DNA of 26,760 nucleotides from a bacterium. GTDB taxonomy: Bacteria > Desulfobacterota > JAPLJL01. The stretch is taken from assembly GCA_028713675.1 (NCBI GenBank), contig JAQTNV010000046.1:1-26760 (forward strand). Direction: 5' to 3'. The notes beneath the pieces were generated by a model. That model was not told the DNA's origin and searched no databases. It was given only the letters and a program-made list of their open reading frames with translations. A program made the position numbers and the translations under genes. This document shows positions 1 through 6,262 of the stretch, piece by piece (position 1 is the first letter of the stretch; every line of letters starts with the position of its first letter).

Positions 1-42
1 GGGAATCTCCTTCAGCCCGATCTTCTTCTCTCCCGGATTCAT
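1..42 (-). CDS. start of an unidentified gene, cut by the window edge
   Basis: An ATG at 42-40 opens a frame that stays open to the window edge and gives 14 residues, MNPGEKKIGLKEIP. A purine-rich GAGAGGGGGG stretch lies about 10 nt upstream and could be its ribosome binding site. It lies 55 nt downstream of the thiolase stop on the same strand, so it would be the fifth gene of the DUF2148-thiolase operon. The fragment is too short to identify; in such operons an acyl-CoA ligase, dehydrogenase or hydratase would be unsurprising, but nothing visible supports a choice. Confidence 0.35.
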   Translation of the reverse strand, partial: MNPGEKKIGLKEIP

Positions 43-97
43 GATCCGGCGCGCCCCCCTCTCGCCCCTATACCCGGGGAAATACCCCAGCGGGAAA

Positions 98-1315
98 CTA
101 TATCTTTAAAATGGTCAGACTGGCCAGGCCCGGCTCGAGTCCGGCGCCGATCCCGCCGCCGTTATGCGCCAGGCCGATCTTGGCTCCCTGCACCTGCCGC
201 TTCCCGCATTCTCCCCGAAGCTGCCAGACCAGCTCAGTGATCTGGGCCACGCCGGTGGCCGCGATCGGGTGCCCCTTGGACTGGAGGCCGCCGCTCACGT
301 TGAAGGGGATCTTGCCTCCCAGCGCGGTGACTCCCTCATCCACCAGTCTCCCGCCTTCGCCCGGTTTGCAGAGCCCCAGGTCCTCGTAAGTCACGAGTTC
401 GTGGGGGGTAAAGCAGTCGTGCTGTTCCACTACGTTCAGGTCTTTCGGACCGATCCCGGTCTCCTCGAAAATCTGTTTGGCCGCCACCTTGCAGGAAGCT
501 ATCGAAGTGAATGAGCCCTGGTGGGCCTTGTATGCCCCGTTCATGACGGTGGAACCGGCCACCTTGACCATCTTGGTGGTGTATTTTTTGGCCACCTTGG
601 GCGAGGCCAGGATCACGCAGGCTGCCCCGTCACCCGTGGGGGTGCACTGCAGGAGCGTGACCGGATCGCAGATCATCCGGGAGTTCAGAACCTGTTCGAG
701 CGTCACTTCCTTCTGGTACTGAGCATAAGGGTTCATCGCCCCGTGCTTGTGGTTTTTTACGGAGATCTTGGCGAACTGCTCCCGCGTGGTCCCGTAATCG
801 TGCATGTGCCGGGTGGCGAGGAGCGAGAAAAACGCCGGCATGATGATCCCCAGGTCCGCGAGGAACATCACTCCCTCCGGCACCACGATCGGGCCGCCTC
901 CTCCGCCCAGCATTCCCATGCCGCCGCCTCCGCCGCCTTCTCTTTTCGCCTTGGCTTTAACCATGCTCATTTTTTCGACCCCGGCCACCATGACGAGGTC
1001 GTGCCTCCCGGCGGATACATCGACATAAGCCTGGCGAAAAGCGGCCAGACTGGTGGCACAGGCGTTTTCGTGATTGTAGATCGGGATCCCGGAGATCCCG
1101 ATCCAGTCGCAGACCCGCTGGCCGAGCTGGATCAACCCGCTCGCGGTCTGGCCCATGTAGGCGGCCTGGATATCCCGGTGATTCACGCCCGCGTGTTTCA
1201 GGGCGTTCATGCAGGCCTCCCGGCCCATCTGTTCATGAGTGCGCCAGGGGGCAGTGGCCCCGTCATATTTGTTGAACCTGATCATCCCGGCTCCGATTGC
1301 AATTACATCCTTCAT
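98..1315 (-). CDS. SCP2-type thiolase family protein (acyl-CoA acyltransferase)
   Basis: The 405-residue protein is the usual length for a thiolase. The nucleophilic cysteine is C86 in NACATSLAA, the loop HDCFTPHE holds H299, and GHPIAATG holds H349. The C-terminal motif is AHNGGGIGAG, with Asn where classical degradative thiolases have their second catalytic Cys, as in the SCP2-type branch. The family makes or cleaves beta-ketoacyl-CoA. The ATG has a GGGAGG site 7 nt upstream. The gene directly upstream encodes a DUF35 protein, the standard partner of this thiolase type in archaeal acetoacetyl-CoA thiolase/HMG-CoA synthase complexes, bacterial BbsAB and steroid side-chain aldolases, so a heteromeric complex is likely. 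Residues 127-141 are an odd, almost pure glycine insertion. The substrate cannot be read from the sequence. Confidence 0.9.
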   Translation of the reverse strand: MKDVIAIGAGMIRFNKYDGATAPWRTHEQMGREACMNALKHAGVNHRDIQAAYMGQTASGLIQLGQRVCDWIGISGIPIYNHENACATSLAAFRQAYVDVSAGRHDLVMVAGVEKMSMVKAKAKREGGGGGGMGMLGGGGGPIVVPEGVMFLADLGIIMPAFFSLLATRHMHDYGTTREQFAKISVKNHKHGAMNPYAQYQKEVTLEQVLNSRMICDPVTLLQCTPTGDGAACVILASPKVAKKYTTKMVKVAGSTVMNGAYKAHQGSFTSIASCKVAAKQIFEETGIGPKDLNVVEQHDCFTPHELVTYEDLGLCKPGEGGRLVDEGVTALGGKIPFNVSGGLQSKGHPIAATGVAQITELVWQLRGECGKRQVQGAKIGLAHNGGGIGAGLEPGLASLTILKI

Positions 1316-1382
1316 CTTATTTTCCTCCCGTTAAAGGTTCCTGAACGATTTAATAATTCCCGGTTCCGTATGGATGGAATTC

Positions 1383-1877
1383 CTACTTTTTTACCGGCCG
1401 GAACAGATAGCCGATAACATCCTGCGGCTGGCCGGCCAGGAGACCCATCAGACCCATCCGGCATTTGCCGAAATGAACCTCCACATCCATCCCGATTTTC
1501 ACGTCCTCGATCTTAACGTCCGTGAGCCGGCCGGCGATCAGGAGCTTGTCGTCATCGGGAACCTTGACCAGAACCAGAACATAGGGCACCTCTATCCCGG
1601 GAGTCCCCATCTGATGCACGATGGTGTAAGTGTAAACCTTGCCGCGGGGGCTCAAAACATAATCTTCCACTTCTTCGCCATCGCAGATTCCGCAATACAA
1701 TTTCTGTGGGAAAGAGATGTCTCCGCACTTCTTGCACTTGCTCGCGATGATCCGCGCGGGTTCTCCCGGCTTGGTCGGGAATTTCAGTATCCCTTCCCGA
1801 AGGGGGATTTCTCCCTCGTCTTCATTGATTGAAAGATACCCGTAGGGACCTCGATTGGGACCGTATTCTTCTGCCAC
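1383..1877 (-). CDS. DUF35 zinc-ribbon/OB-fold protein, thiolase partner
   Basis: The 164-residue protein has the DUF35 layout: an N-terminal helical stretch, a rubredoxin-like zinc ribbon with CKKC (C48, C51) and CGIC (C62, C65), then an OB fold beginning near residue 70 (VEDYVLSPRGKVYTYTIV). DUF35 proteins bind acyl-CoA and bridge thiolase-like subunits; in some complexes they channel CoA intermediates. The start is GTG at 1877, chosen because AAGGAGG lies 9 nt upstream and no better in-frame start is present. The thiolase follows 67 nt downstream on the same strand, which supports a joint complex. Zinc binding and partner choice are inferred from the family. Confidence 0.88.
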   Translation of the reverse strand: MAEEYGPNRGPYGYLSINEDEGEIPLREGILKFPTKPGEPARIIASKCKKCGDISFPQKLYCGICDGEEVEDYVLSPRGKVYTYTIVHQMGTPGIEVPYVLVLVKVPDDDKLLIAGRLTDVKIEDVKIGMDVEVHFGKCRMGLMGLLAGQPQDVIGYLFRPVKK

Positions 1878-1906
1878 GCTAGTAGCCTCCTTTCAAACCA
1901 TAAAAA

Positions 1907-2827
1907 CTATAGTTTTCCTTGTTCTCGGAGTTTTTTTACGTCGGGTTTCCTTTTGTCGATCGCATCCAGGAAAACCTTGGTTATATTGGCTTCGTCTTCA
2001 TCGATCTGCGCGTCGGACTCGATCTTGACGTACTCTTTGGGCCTTTCCCACCATTTCCCATAACCCTTGAGCCAGGGATGAGTCAGGGCCGGCAGTGATT
2101 CAAAAGCATCGGGATGCCTTTCCCGTAACATGTTCAGGCTCATCTGGTAAATCATGTCCGGCACCTCCCCGCTCGCCGGGATCGGCATCATCCCTCCCAG
2201 GGGTTTCCGGCTGTACCAGTGAAGCTCCGCGACCGGCCCCACCGGGTTGGCGATGCAGGTGCTCGCTTCCGGGATATATCCCAGGCCCTGGGCCAGGACC
2301 GCGAAGGTCCCCTGGGCCCGGGTTTCCACGTTGAGGTTATGCAGACAAGCGGTCAGGTAGTCCAGGGCGATCCCGAAATCCAGCATCTTCGTGACGCAGG
2401 AAGGACCCTTTCCCAGGCCGCGCCCGAGAAGCGGACCTTCGCTCTTGTTTTTCCGGGCATACTTATTGAATTCCCGGCAAGACGGGAAACCGCAGGCTCC
2501 GCAGTCCCACCCGCTCTGGGAAACGGTCAGGTCCGCCCCGACGATAATCATAATCGGGTCCCACCCCTCTTCCATCGCCTTTTTATAGCAGGTGTAATCG
2601 AGGAACAGGGGCATGAAGGGGAATTTCATCATTCCATCCATGCCGAGCGCTTCGATATCTTCCATTACCCCCATCATCGGCTTGAAAGCCTCCTCGCCGG
2701 TAATCACCACGGCCTTGATGTCGGTCCGTCCGGTGATCAGAGGGGCCTTATGGAGCGAGAGGACCGCGAGTTTCGCGGCTTCCAGCAGGCCTTCCTGGGC
2801 TAATTTTCTCGAATCAATTATCGGCAT
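1907..2827 (-). CDS. DUF2148 ferredoxin-domain protein (long paralogue)
   Basis: This 306-residue protein has no assigned function. The central region reads WDCGACGFPSC (C109, C112, C117), followed by GPSC (C144) and LDFGIALDYLTACLHNLNVETRAQ. This order of cysteines and the DxGIAxxxA...NV...R stretch matches DUF2148, a family of uncharacterised proteins with a ferredoxin-like domain, and suggests one [4Fe-4S] cluster. The N-terminal part (GLLEAAKLAVLSLHKAPLITG...VVITGEE) is also typical. The ATG has AGGAGG 7 nt upstream. It lies 2 nt after the stop of the second DUF2148 gene, so the two are translated together, and about 30 nt before the DUF35 gene. The C-terminal 70 residues are charged and contain no recognised motif. 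An electron-transfer or chaperone role for the thiolase pathway is only a guess. Confidence 0.8.
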   Translation of the reverse strand: MPIIDSRKLAQEGLLEAAKLAVLSLHKAPLITGRTDIKAVVITGEEAFKPMMGVMEDIEALGMDGMMKFPFMPLFLDYTCYKKAMEEGWDPIMIIVGADLTVSQSGWDCGACGFPSCREFNKYARKNKSEGPLLGRGLGKGPSCVTKMLDFGIALDYLTACLHNLNVETRAQGTFAVLAQGLGYIPEASTCIANPVGPVAELHWYSRKPLGGMMPIPASGEVPDMIYQMSLNMLRERHPDAFESLPALTHPWLKGYGKWWERPKEYVKIESDAQIDEDEANITKVFLDAIDKRKPDVKKLREQGKL

Positions 2828-2829
2828 GT

Positions 2830-3618
2830 TTATTCCTCCTCTCCTTCGGAGCTGGGGGTTTCATCTTCTCTTACCACCCGGTAGCGCCGAAAGTCGGTTC
2901 CCATCTGGCGGGGGAGAATTGCGATCTTTCTCACCTCGTCCAGGATCCGGTCCATATTGGTGACGTGGTAGTCATAGTTGACGTCCACGTAGGCGTTCTT
3001 GGCCAGGGTGGCAACCGGCAGGGCTACGACCAGGGGCGAGTTCTTGCAGATTCCAAGTTTCTGGGCGGCAACCCCCATCCAAAATGAAGGCTTGCAGTCC
3101 ACCATCAGGCGGTTGGCCATCCACAGGGCCGACCCGATGTTGTACCCCATGTCGTTGACCCGCACCAGGCAGAGCGGGCCCTGAACGGGCGTGGTGCCCT
3201 GGTTCCGGTCGGTCGGATCGATCAGGCCGGCGGCCGTCCGGTGGCGCTTGTACACGTACGAGCAGCCTTCCTTCCCGCCGCACATCCCGCAATCGATATC
3301 AAAGGGGCTGATCCGGGCCCGGTAATCCCCGAGGAAAAGAATGCAATCCGAGGAGCGGACCATGACCGCTTCGTACTTCAGCAGGTCCTCGACCCGCTTG
3401 TTTTTCAGGGAGTAGGAAAGGTCCTCCATTTTCCGGGCGATCGCTTCAAGCTCATCATCGCCCCAGACGATCTCGCCTTCGGTGTGATCCTCGCCGCCGG
3501 TGGTGGGAGCGGTCAGGGCCGCATTCAGCATCAGGCGGGCCGCCAAGATCCCGTTCTCTCTCCGGGCGGTATCCCAGGGTGAATACCAGGGGTACTCTTT
3601 CACGTACATTCTTGGCAT
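2830..3618 (-). CDS. DUF2148 ferredoxin-domain protein (short paralogue), first gene of operon
   Basis: This 262-residue protein is a distant paralogue of the next gene. It shows DIDCGMCGGKEGC (C110, C113, C119), GPLC (C150) and the family stretch NDMGYNIGSALWMANRLMVDCKPSFWMGVAAQKLG. The C-terminus is acidic (EDETPSSEGEEE). The ATG at 3618 has AAGGAGA about 7 nt upstream. It is the first gene of the minus-strand operon and is preceded by a good promoter at 3685-3712. Two diverged DUF2148 copies side by side suggest a heterodimer, each subunit holding one iron-sulfur cluster. No catalytic function is known for the family; assignment rests on motif spacing. Confidence 0.78.
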   Translation of the reverse strand: MPRMYVKEYPWYSPWDTARRENGILAARLMLNAALTAPTTGGEDHTEGEIVWGDDELEAIARKMEDLSYSLKNKRVEDLLKYEAVMVRSSDCILFLGDYRARISPFDIDCGMCGGKEGCSYVYKRHRTAAGLIDPTDRNQGTTPVQGPLCLVRVNDMGYNIGSALWMANRLMVDCKPSFWMGVAAQKLGICKNSPLVVALPVATLAKNAYVDVNYDYHVTNMDRILDEVRKIAILPRQMGTDFRRYRVVREDETPSSEGEEE

Positions 3619-3684
3619 TCTCGTCTCCTTTCTTTTAGAAACCCTATTAATTACTTAACTAATATACTATTCCAAAGTAGGCTA

Positions 3685-3712
3685 ATTATAATTAACCGCA
3701 AACCGATTTCAA
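3685..3712 (-). promoter_or_regulatory. sigma70-type promoter of the DUF2148-DUF35-thiolase operon
   Basis: On the minus strand TTGAAA (3712-3707) is followed after 16 nt by a perfect TATAAT (3690-3685). The expected start of transcription is near 3678, about 60 nt before the ATG at 3618. The -35 lies inside a perfect 8-bp dyad at 3703-3723 (CCGATTTC / GAAATCGG), a position typical of a repressor operator. Confidence 0.7.
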
Positions 3713-3740
3713 TAGGAAATCGGAAAATGACGCATTGCGT
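3703..3740. promoter_or_regulatory. candidate operators: two dyads over and upstream of the -35
   Basis: CCGATTTC-AATAG-GAAATCGG at 3703-3723 is a perfect 8-bp inverted repeat overlapping the -35 of the minus-strand operon. A second dyad, ACGCA-T-TGCGT, lies at 3730-3740. Either could bind a TetR- or FadR-like regulator; no regulator gene is in the window. Confidence 0.4.
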
Positions 3741-3822
3741 AATCCGGTTAAATTATTGGGCATCATTCGTCCAGGGTCAATATGGACGTTGATTATATTA
3801 ATTGTTATTAATATTAACTAAT

Positions 3823-4545
3823 ATGGACCAACCGGAAACCATTTCCATCCTTTTCGCGTTTACCGCCGGGGTGCTTTCCTTCGTGACGCCCTGCGTTCTG
3901 CCGCTTTTCCCTTCCTATCTCTGCTTCATTACCGGGCTCTGTTTCGAGGATTTTACCGGGAAAAGAGACCGCAAGGTGGTGCGGCTGAGCCTGATTCACT
4001 CCTTTCTTTTTGTTCTCGGCTTTTCCCTGGTTTTTATCGGCCTGGGGGCCTCGGCCACCCTGCTCGGCAAGGTCCTTTTTTCCTATCGCAATATTATCCG
4101 GATCGCCGGTGGGATCCTGATTATATTTTTCGGGATTTACGTGGCCGGATTTTTCCGGGTCGAAGCCCTGGAAAAAGAGCGCCGGATCAGGCTTGAGAGA
4201 AAACCCCTGGGCTACCTGGGTTCCATCCTGGTCGGAAGCGCCTTCGCCGCCGGCTGGACCCCCTGTATCGGCCCGATGCTGGGTTCCATCCTGGTCTACG
4301 CCGGGACCACCGGCAAGGTCAGCACCGGGATCATTCTGCTTTCTTCTTATTCCCTCGGGATGGCCCTGCCCTTCCTGATCTGCTCCTGGGCTTTTACCAG
4401 TTTCCTGGCCGGTTTCGACCGGATCCGCCGCTACCTTCCGGCGATCACCATGGCCAGCGGCATCCTTTTGATCATCGCCGGAATTCTGGTTCTCACCAAC
4501 TGCCTCGGTTTCATCAACTACTTCCTGGGCAACCTGATTAATTAA
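3823..4545 (+). CDS. ccdA: CcdA/DsbD-type transmembrane thiol-disulfide carrier
   Basis: The 240-residue integral membrane protein has about six hydrophobic helices. The two family signatures are present: FVTPCVLPLFPSY in helix 1 (C24) and GWTPCIGPMLGS in the second half (C148). These two cysteines carry reducing equivalents from cytoplasmic thioredoxin across the membrane for cytochrome c maturation or repair of exported proteins. I chose ATG 3823 rather than a TTG 21 nt upstream, because the upstream residues LLILTN are encoded by AT-rich intergenic sequence. There is no Shine-Dalgarno; a TTGATT-17-TATTAA promoter ending 5 nt before the ATG would give a leaderless mRNA. No thioredoxin-like partner or haem lyase is adjacent, so the exact pathway is open. 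Confidence 0.9.
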   Translation: MDQPETISILFAFTAGVLSFVTPCVLPLFPSYLCFITGLCFEDFTGKRDRKVVRLSLIHSFLFVLGFSLVFIGLGASATLLGKVLFSYRNIIRIAGGILIIFFGIYVAGFFRVEALEKERRIRLERKPLGYLGSILVGSAFAAGWTPCIGPMLGSILVYAGTTGKVSTGIILLSSYSLGMALPFLICSWAFTSFLAGFDRIRRYLPAITMASGILLIIAGILVLTNCLGFINYFLGNLIN

Positions 4546-4550
4546 TATTT

Positions 4551-4582
4551 GGTGTCGGTGTCGGTGTCAGTGTCGGTATCGG
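4551..4582. repeat. hexamer tandem repeat (GGTGTC)n
   Basis: Five imperfect units of GGTGTC (three perfect, then AGTGTC and GGTATC) start 5 nt after the ccdA stop. It is the period-6 counterpart of the heptamer arrays seen elsewhere in the window. Confidence 0.8.
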
Positions 4583-4653
4583 CTTTTAGGTGCTGGGCTG
4601 ATAAAATATTGCTGTAGTTGCCCAATTTATCGTTGGTTTTCTTCGATCATCCT

Positions 4654-4709
4654 GTAGGGGAGGGCCTTGTGCCCTCCCGTATTTGGGCGGGGATAAACCC
4701 CGCCCCTAC
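4654..4709. repeat. paired GTAGGG hairpin modules, copy A (56 nt)
   Basis: Two 25-nt modules face each other across a 6-nt spacer. The first is GTAGGG-GAGGGC-CTTGT-GCCCTC-CC (4654-4678); the second, on the minus strand, is GTAGGG-GCGGGG-TTTAT-CCCCGC-CC (4709-4685). Each folds into an 8-bp perfect stem with a 5-nt loop. The pair separates ccdA from the nitroreductase gene and might stop or slow transcription between them. Confidence 0.85.
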
Positions 4710-4728
4710 AAAACCTAAAGGGGAACCC

Positions 4729-5244
4729 ATGGAAATAATGGAAGCGGTTAAAAAACGGAGAAGTATCCGCAATTTCACCGATCGCCCGATCCCGCCGAAA
4801 ATCCTCGAGGAATTGAAAGACGCCCTGATCTGGGCCCCGAGCGCCGGCAACCTGCAAAGCCGTCTTTTTTATTTCATCTTTAACCGGCAGAAGAAACAGG
4901 CGCTGGCCGAGGCGGCTTTTCACCAGGTCTTCATCGCGGAAGCTCCCCTGGTAGTGGGTGCCTGCATCGATCCGGGTATCGAGCAGAGTTATGGGAAACG
5001 GGGGCGGGATTTATACACGATCCAGGACGTCTCCGCTTCCATTCAGAATCTTCTCCTGGTCGCACATACCCACGGGCTGGGAACCTGCTGGATCGGGGCT
5101 TTTAATGAAGAGGAAGCGGCCAGGATAATCGGCATCCCCCGCGAATACCGGATCGTTTCCCTGGTCCCGGTCGGCTATCCCGCGGAAAACCCTCCGGCCC
5201 CGCCCCGGAACAGGAAAAAAGACACCATCCTGGAAATCCTTTAA
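4729..5244 (+). CDS. nitroreductase family protein (FMN-dependent)
   Basis: The 171-residue protein is a short member of the nitroreductase family, which uses FMN and NAD(P)H to reduce nitro groups, quinones, flavins or related substrates. Visible signatures are KKRRSIRNFTDRPI at the N-terminus (FMN phosphate binding), WAPSAGNLQS near residue 40, and the C-terminal GLGTCWIGAFNEEEA followed by VPVGYPAE. ATG 4729 is preceded by AAAGGGGA 6 nt upstream. The frame is open 111 nt further 5', but that stretch is the hairpin repeat and is not coding. The substrate cannot be inferred. It follows ccdA on the same strand with 183 nt of repeat-rich sequence between them, so co-transcription is uncertain. 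Confidence 0.85.
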   Translation: MEIMEAVKKRRSIRNFTDRPIPPKILEELKDALIWAPSAGNLQSRLFYFIFNRQKKQALAEAAFHQVFIAEAPLVVGACIDPGIEQSYGKRGRDLYTIQDVSASIQNLLLVAHTHGLGTCWIGAFNEEEAARIIGIPREYRIVSLVPVGYPAENPPAPPRNRKKDTILEIL

Positions 5245-5316
5245 GTAGCAAAGCGCAATCCAGCCTTCGCTAAAGCTTCGGCGGACTCGCAGAGCTCGGG
5301 GCATAGGGCAGAAAAT

Positions 5317-5372
5317 GTAGGGGAGGGCTTTATGCCCTCCCAATCATGGGCGGGGATAAACCCCGCCCCTAA
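5317..5372. repeat. paired GTAGGG hairpin modules, copy B
   Basis: The 5' module is GTAGGG-GAGGGC-TTTAT-GCCCTC-CC (5317-5341). The facing module (5372-5348) has a TTAGGG head and GCGGGG/CCCCGC stem. The spacer is 6 nt. The copy lies between the convergent nitroreductase and HExxH genes. Confidence 0.85.
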
Positions 5373-5388
5373 AATTATTCAGTTTCCC

Positions 5389-5443
5389 GTAGGGGAGGGG
5401 CTTGTCCCCTCCCTCATCGGGCGGGGATAAACCCCGCCCCTAC
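5389..5443. repeat. paired GTAGGG hairpin modules, copy C, supplying a stop codon
   Basis: The 5' module is GTAGGG-GAGGGG-CTTGT-CCCCTC-CC (5389-5413). Compared with copies A and B, the innermost pair has changed from C-G to G-C on both arms. The facing module (5443-5419) is GTAGGG-GCGGGG-TTTAT-CCCCGC-CC. Its TAG (5442-5440) is the stop codon of the neighbouring minus-strand gene. Confidence 0.85.
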
Positions 5444-5937
5444 ACAGTCACCTTTTTGGCTTCAATATTTTTCAGTCGGGATAATTTTTCTTCCAGGCTC
5501 AACTCACTATTTTTCAGGATCTTACCGATCTCGGGATTTTTCTTGACCCATTCCCGGATCTCCGCCTCGATTTCAAAAGCCTGCTGTTCCGCCGGAACCG
5601 CCCGGTAGGCCTCGAATGTCCGTTTCCCTTTCAGAAGACCCCGGCCGAGGTCCCGAAAATACCTGGCCAGGAAATGAATAAATCCCTGGTTTCGGTACTG
5701 GACAACATGAACCAGTTCATGGGCCATTAATAAAAATCCGAACGGATAGTCCTCCGGATCTTCACCCGGGGACATAAAGATCCGATTCCCGATCGTGACC
5801 GCCCGGGCCTTCAGGCGGCGGGTAATCCTCCGGGCCAGAAAATCCTGGTGAATTTTGACCCGGCCGAAATCATCTCTAAAAAATTTCTCCAGGACAAACC
5901 GGTGCTCAGGTTTCAGCGGTGTCGTTTTCTTTCCCAT
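5440..5937 (-). CDS. DUF4157-like protein with a zinc-protease HExxH motif
   Basis: The 165-residue protein contains FGFLLMAHELVHVVQYRNQG, with H73-E74-L-V-H77, the HELxHVVQ signature of the DUF4157 family. A downstream acidic segment, AVPAEQQAFEIEAEI, could supply the third zinc ligand. The upstream text AVTIGNRIFMSPGEDPEDYPFG also fits, as the family usually has a residue block of this kind before the helix. DUF4157 domains occur in secreted toxins and contractile-injection cargo, but this copy is a small stand-alone protein without a signal peptide, so no toxin role is claimed. No Shine-Dalgarno is visible before the ATG. The stop codon is provided by a hairpin repeat (copy C), so the last residues may differ from those of relatives. 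Confidence 0.72.
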   Translation of the reverse strand: MGKKTTPLKPEHRFVLEKFFRDDFGRVKIHQDFLARRITRRLKARAVTIGNRIFMSPGEDPEDYPFGFLLMAHELVHVVQYRNQGFIHFLARYFRDLGRGLLKGKRTFEAYRAVPAEQQAFEIEAEIREWVKKNPEIGKILKNSELSLEEKLSRLKNIEAKKVTV

Positions 5938-5972
5938 TGTTGATCAATTTTAGTTCTGATTTGAAATATTAT

Positions 5973-6094
5973 AGTGCGTTCGGGGAACGCACCCTACATT
6001 TTTATGTTATATAATTTATGATTAGATTATTGTTGGGCCCGGTCCCCGACCGAGCCGGCATGATTTTCCGTTGGGTCCGATCCCTGAACGGGCC
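5973..6094. repeat. hairpin module triad 1 (decaying copy)
   Basis: Three modules are present: minus 5997-5973 (GTAGGG-TGCGTT-CCCCG-AACGCA-CT), plus 6032-6056 (GTTGGG-CCCGGT-CCCCG-ACCGAG-CC, one mismatch) and plus 6070-6094 (GTTGGG-TCCGAT-CCCTG-AACGGG-CC, several mismatches). Order, strand and the 13-nt spacer ending ATTTTCC match triad 2, so this looks like an older duplicate. The whole 325-nt gap between the HExxH gene and threonine synthase consists of these elements, AT-rich filler and a heptamer array; no gene is seen in it. Confidence 0.8.
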
Positions 6095-6108
6095 GGTTTG
6101 AATATCAC

Positions 6109-6204
6109 GGTGCGTTCGGGGAACGCACCCTACATTCTATGGTAGGGCCCGGTCCCCGACCGGGCCGTTATAATTTTCCGTAGGGTCTGATCCCCGATCA
6201 GACC
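6109..6204. repeat. hairpin module triad 2 (intact copy)
   Basis: Three perfect modules: minus 6133-6109 (stem TGCGTT/AACGCA), plus 6142-6166 (stem CCCGGT/ACCGGG) and plus 6180-6204 (stem TCTGAT/ATCAGA), all with loop CCCCG and head GTAGGG. The last two are separated by 13 nt ending ATTTTCC, as in triad 1. Confidence 0.85.
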
Positions 6205-6214
6205 TCTGGCGTTC

Positions 6215-6242
6215 GGAACTTGGAGCTTGGAATTTGGAATTT
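6215..6242. repeat. heptamer array GGAAYTT, upstream of threonine synthase
   Basis: Four consecutive 7-nt units, GGAACTT, GGAGCTT, GGAATTT and GGAATTT, end 20 nt before the threonine synthase ATG. Confidence 0.75.
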
Positions 6243-6262
6243 GCTTCTAAAGGGGGTGCGTG

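Noticed and set aside
521-1417. 298-residue plus-strand open frame
   Set aside because: It is the complement of the thiolase gene; histidine and glycine rich with no motif.
4618-4728. N-terminal extension of the nitroreductase
   Set aside because: The sequence is the hairpin repeat; the family start MEAVKKRRSIR follows the ATG at 4729 with a good ribosome binding site.
5440-5937. Injection-system toxin core (DUF4157)
   Set aside because: It is a small single-domain protein without toxin domain, signal or structural genes nearby.
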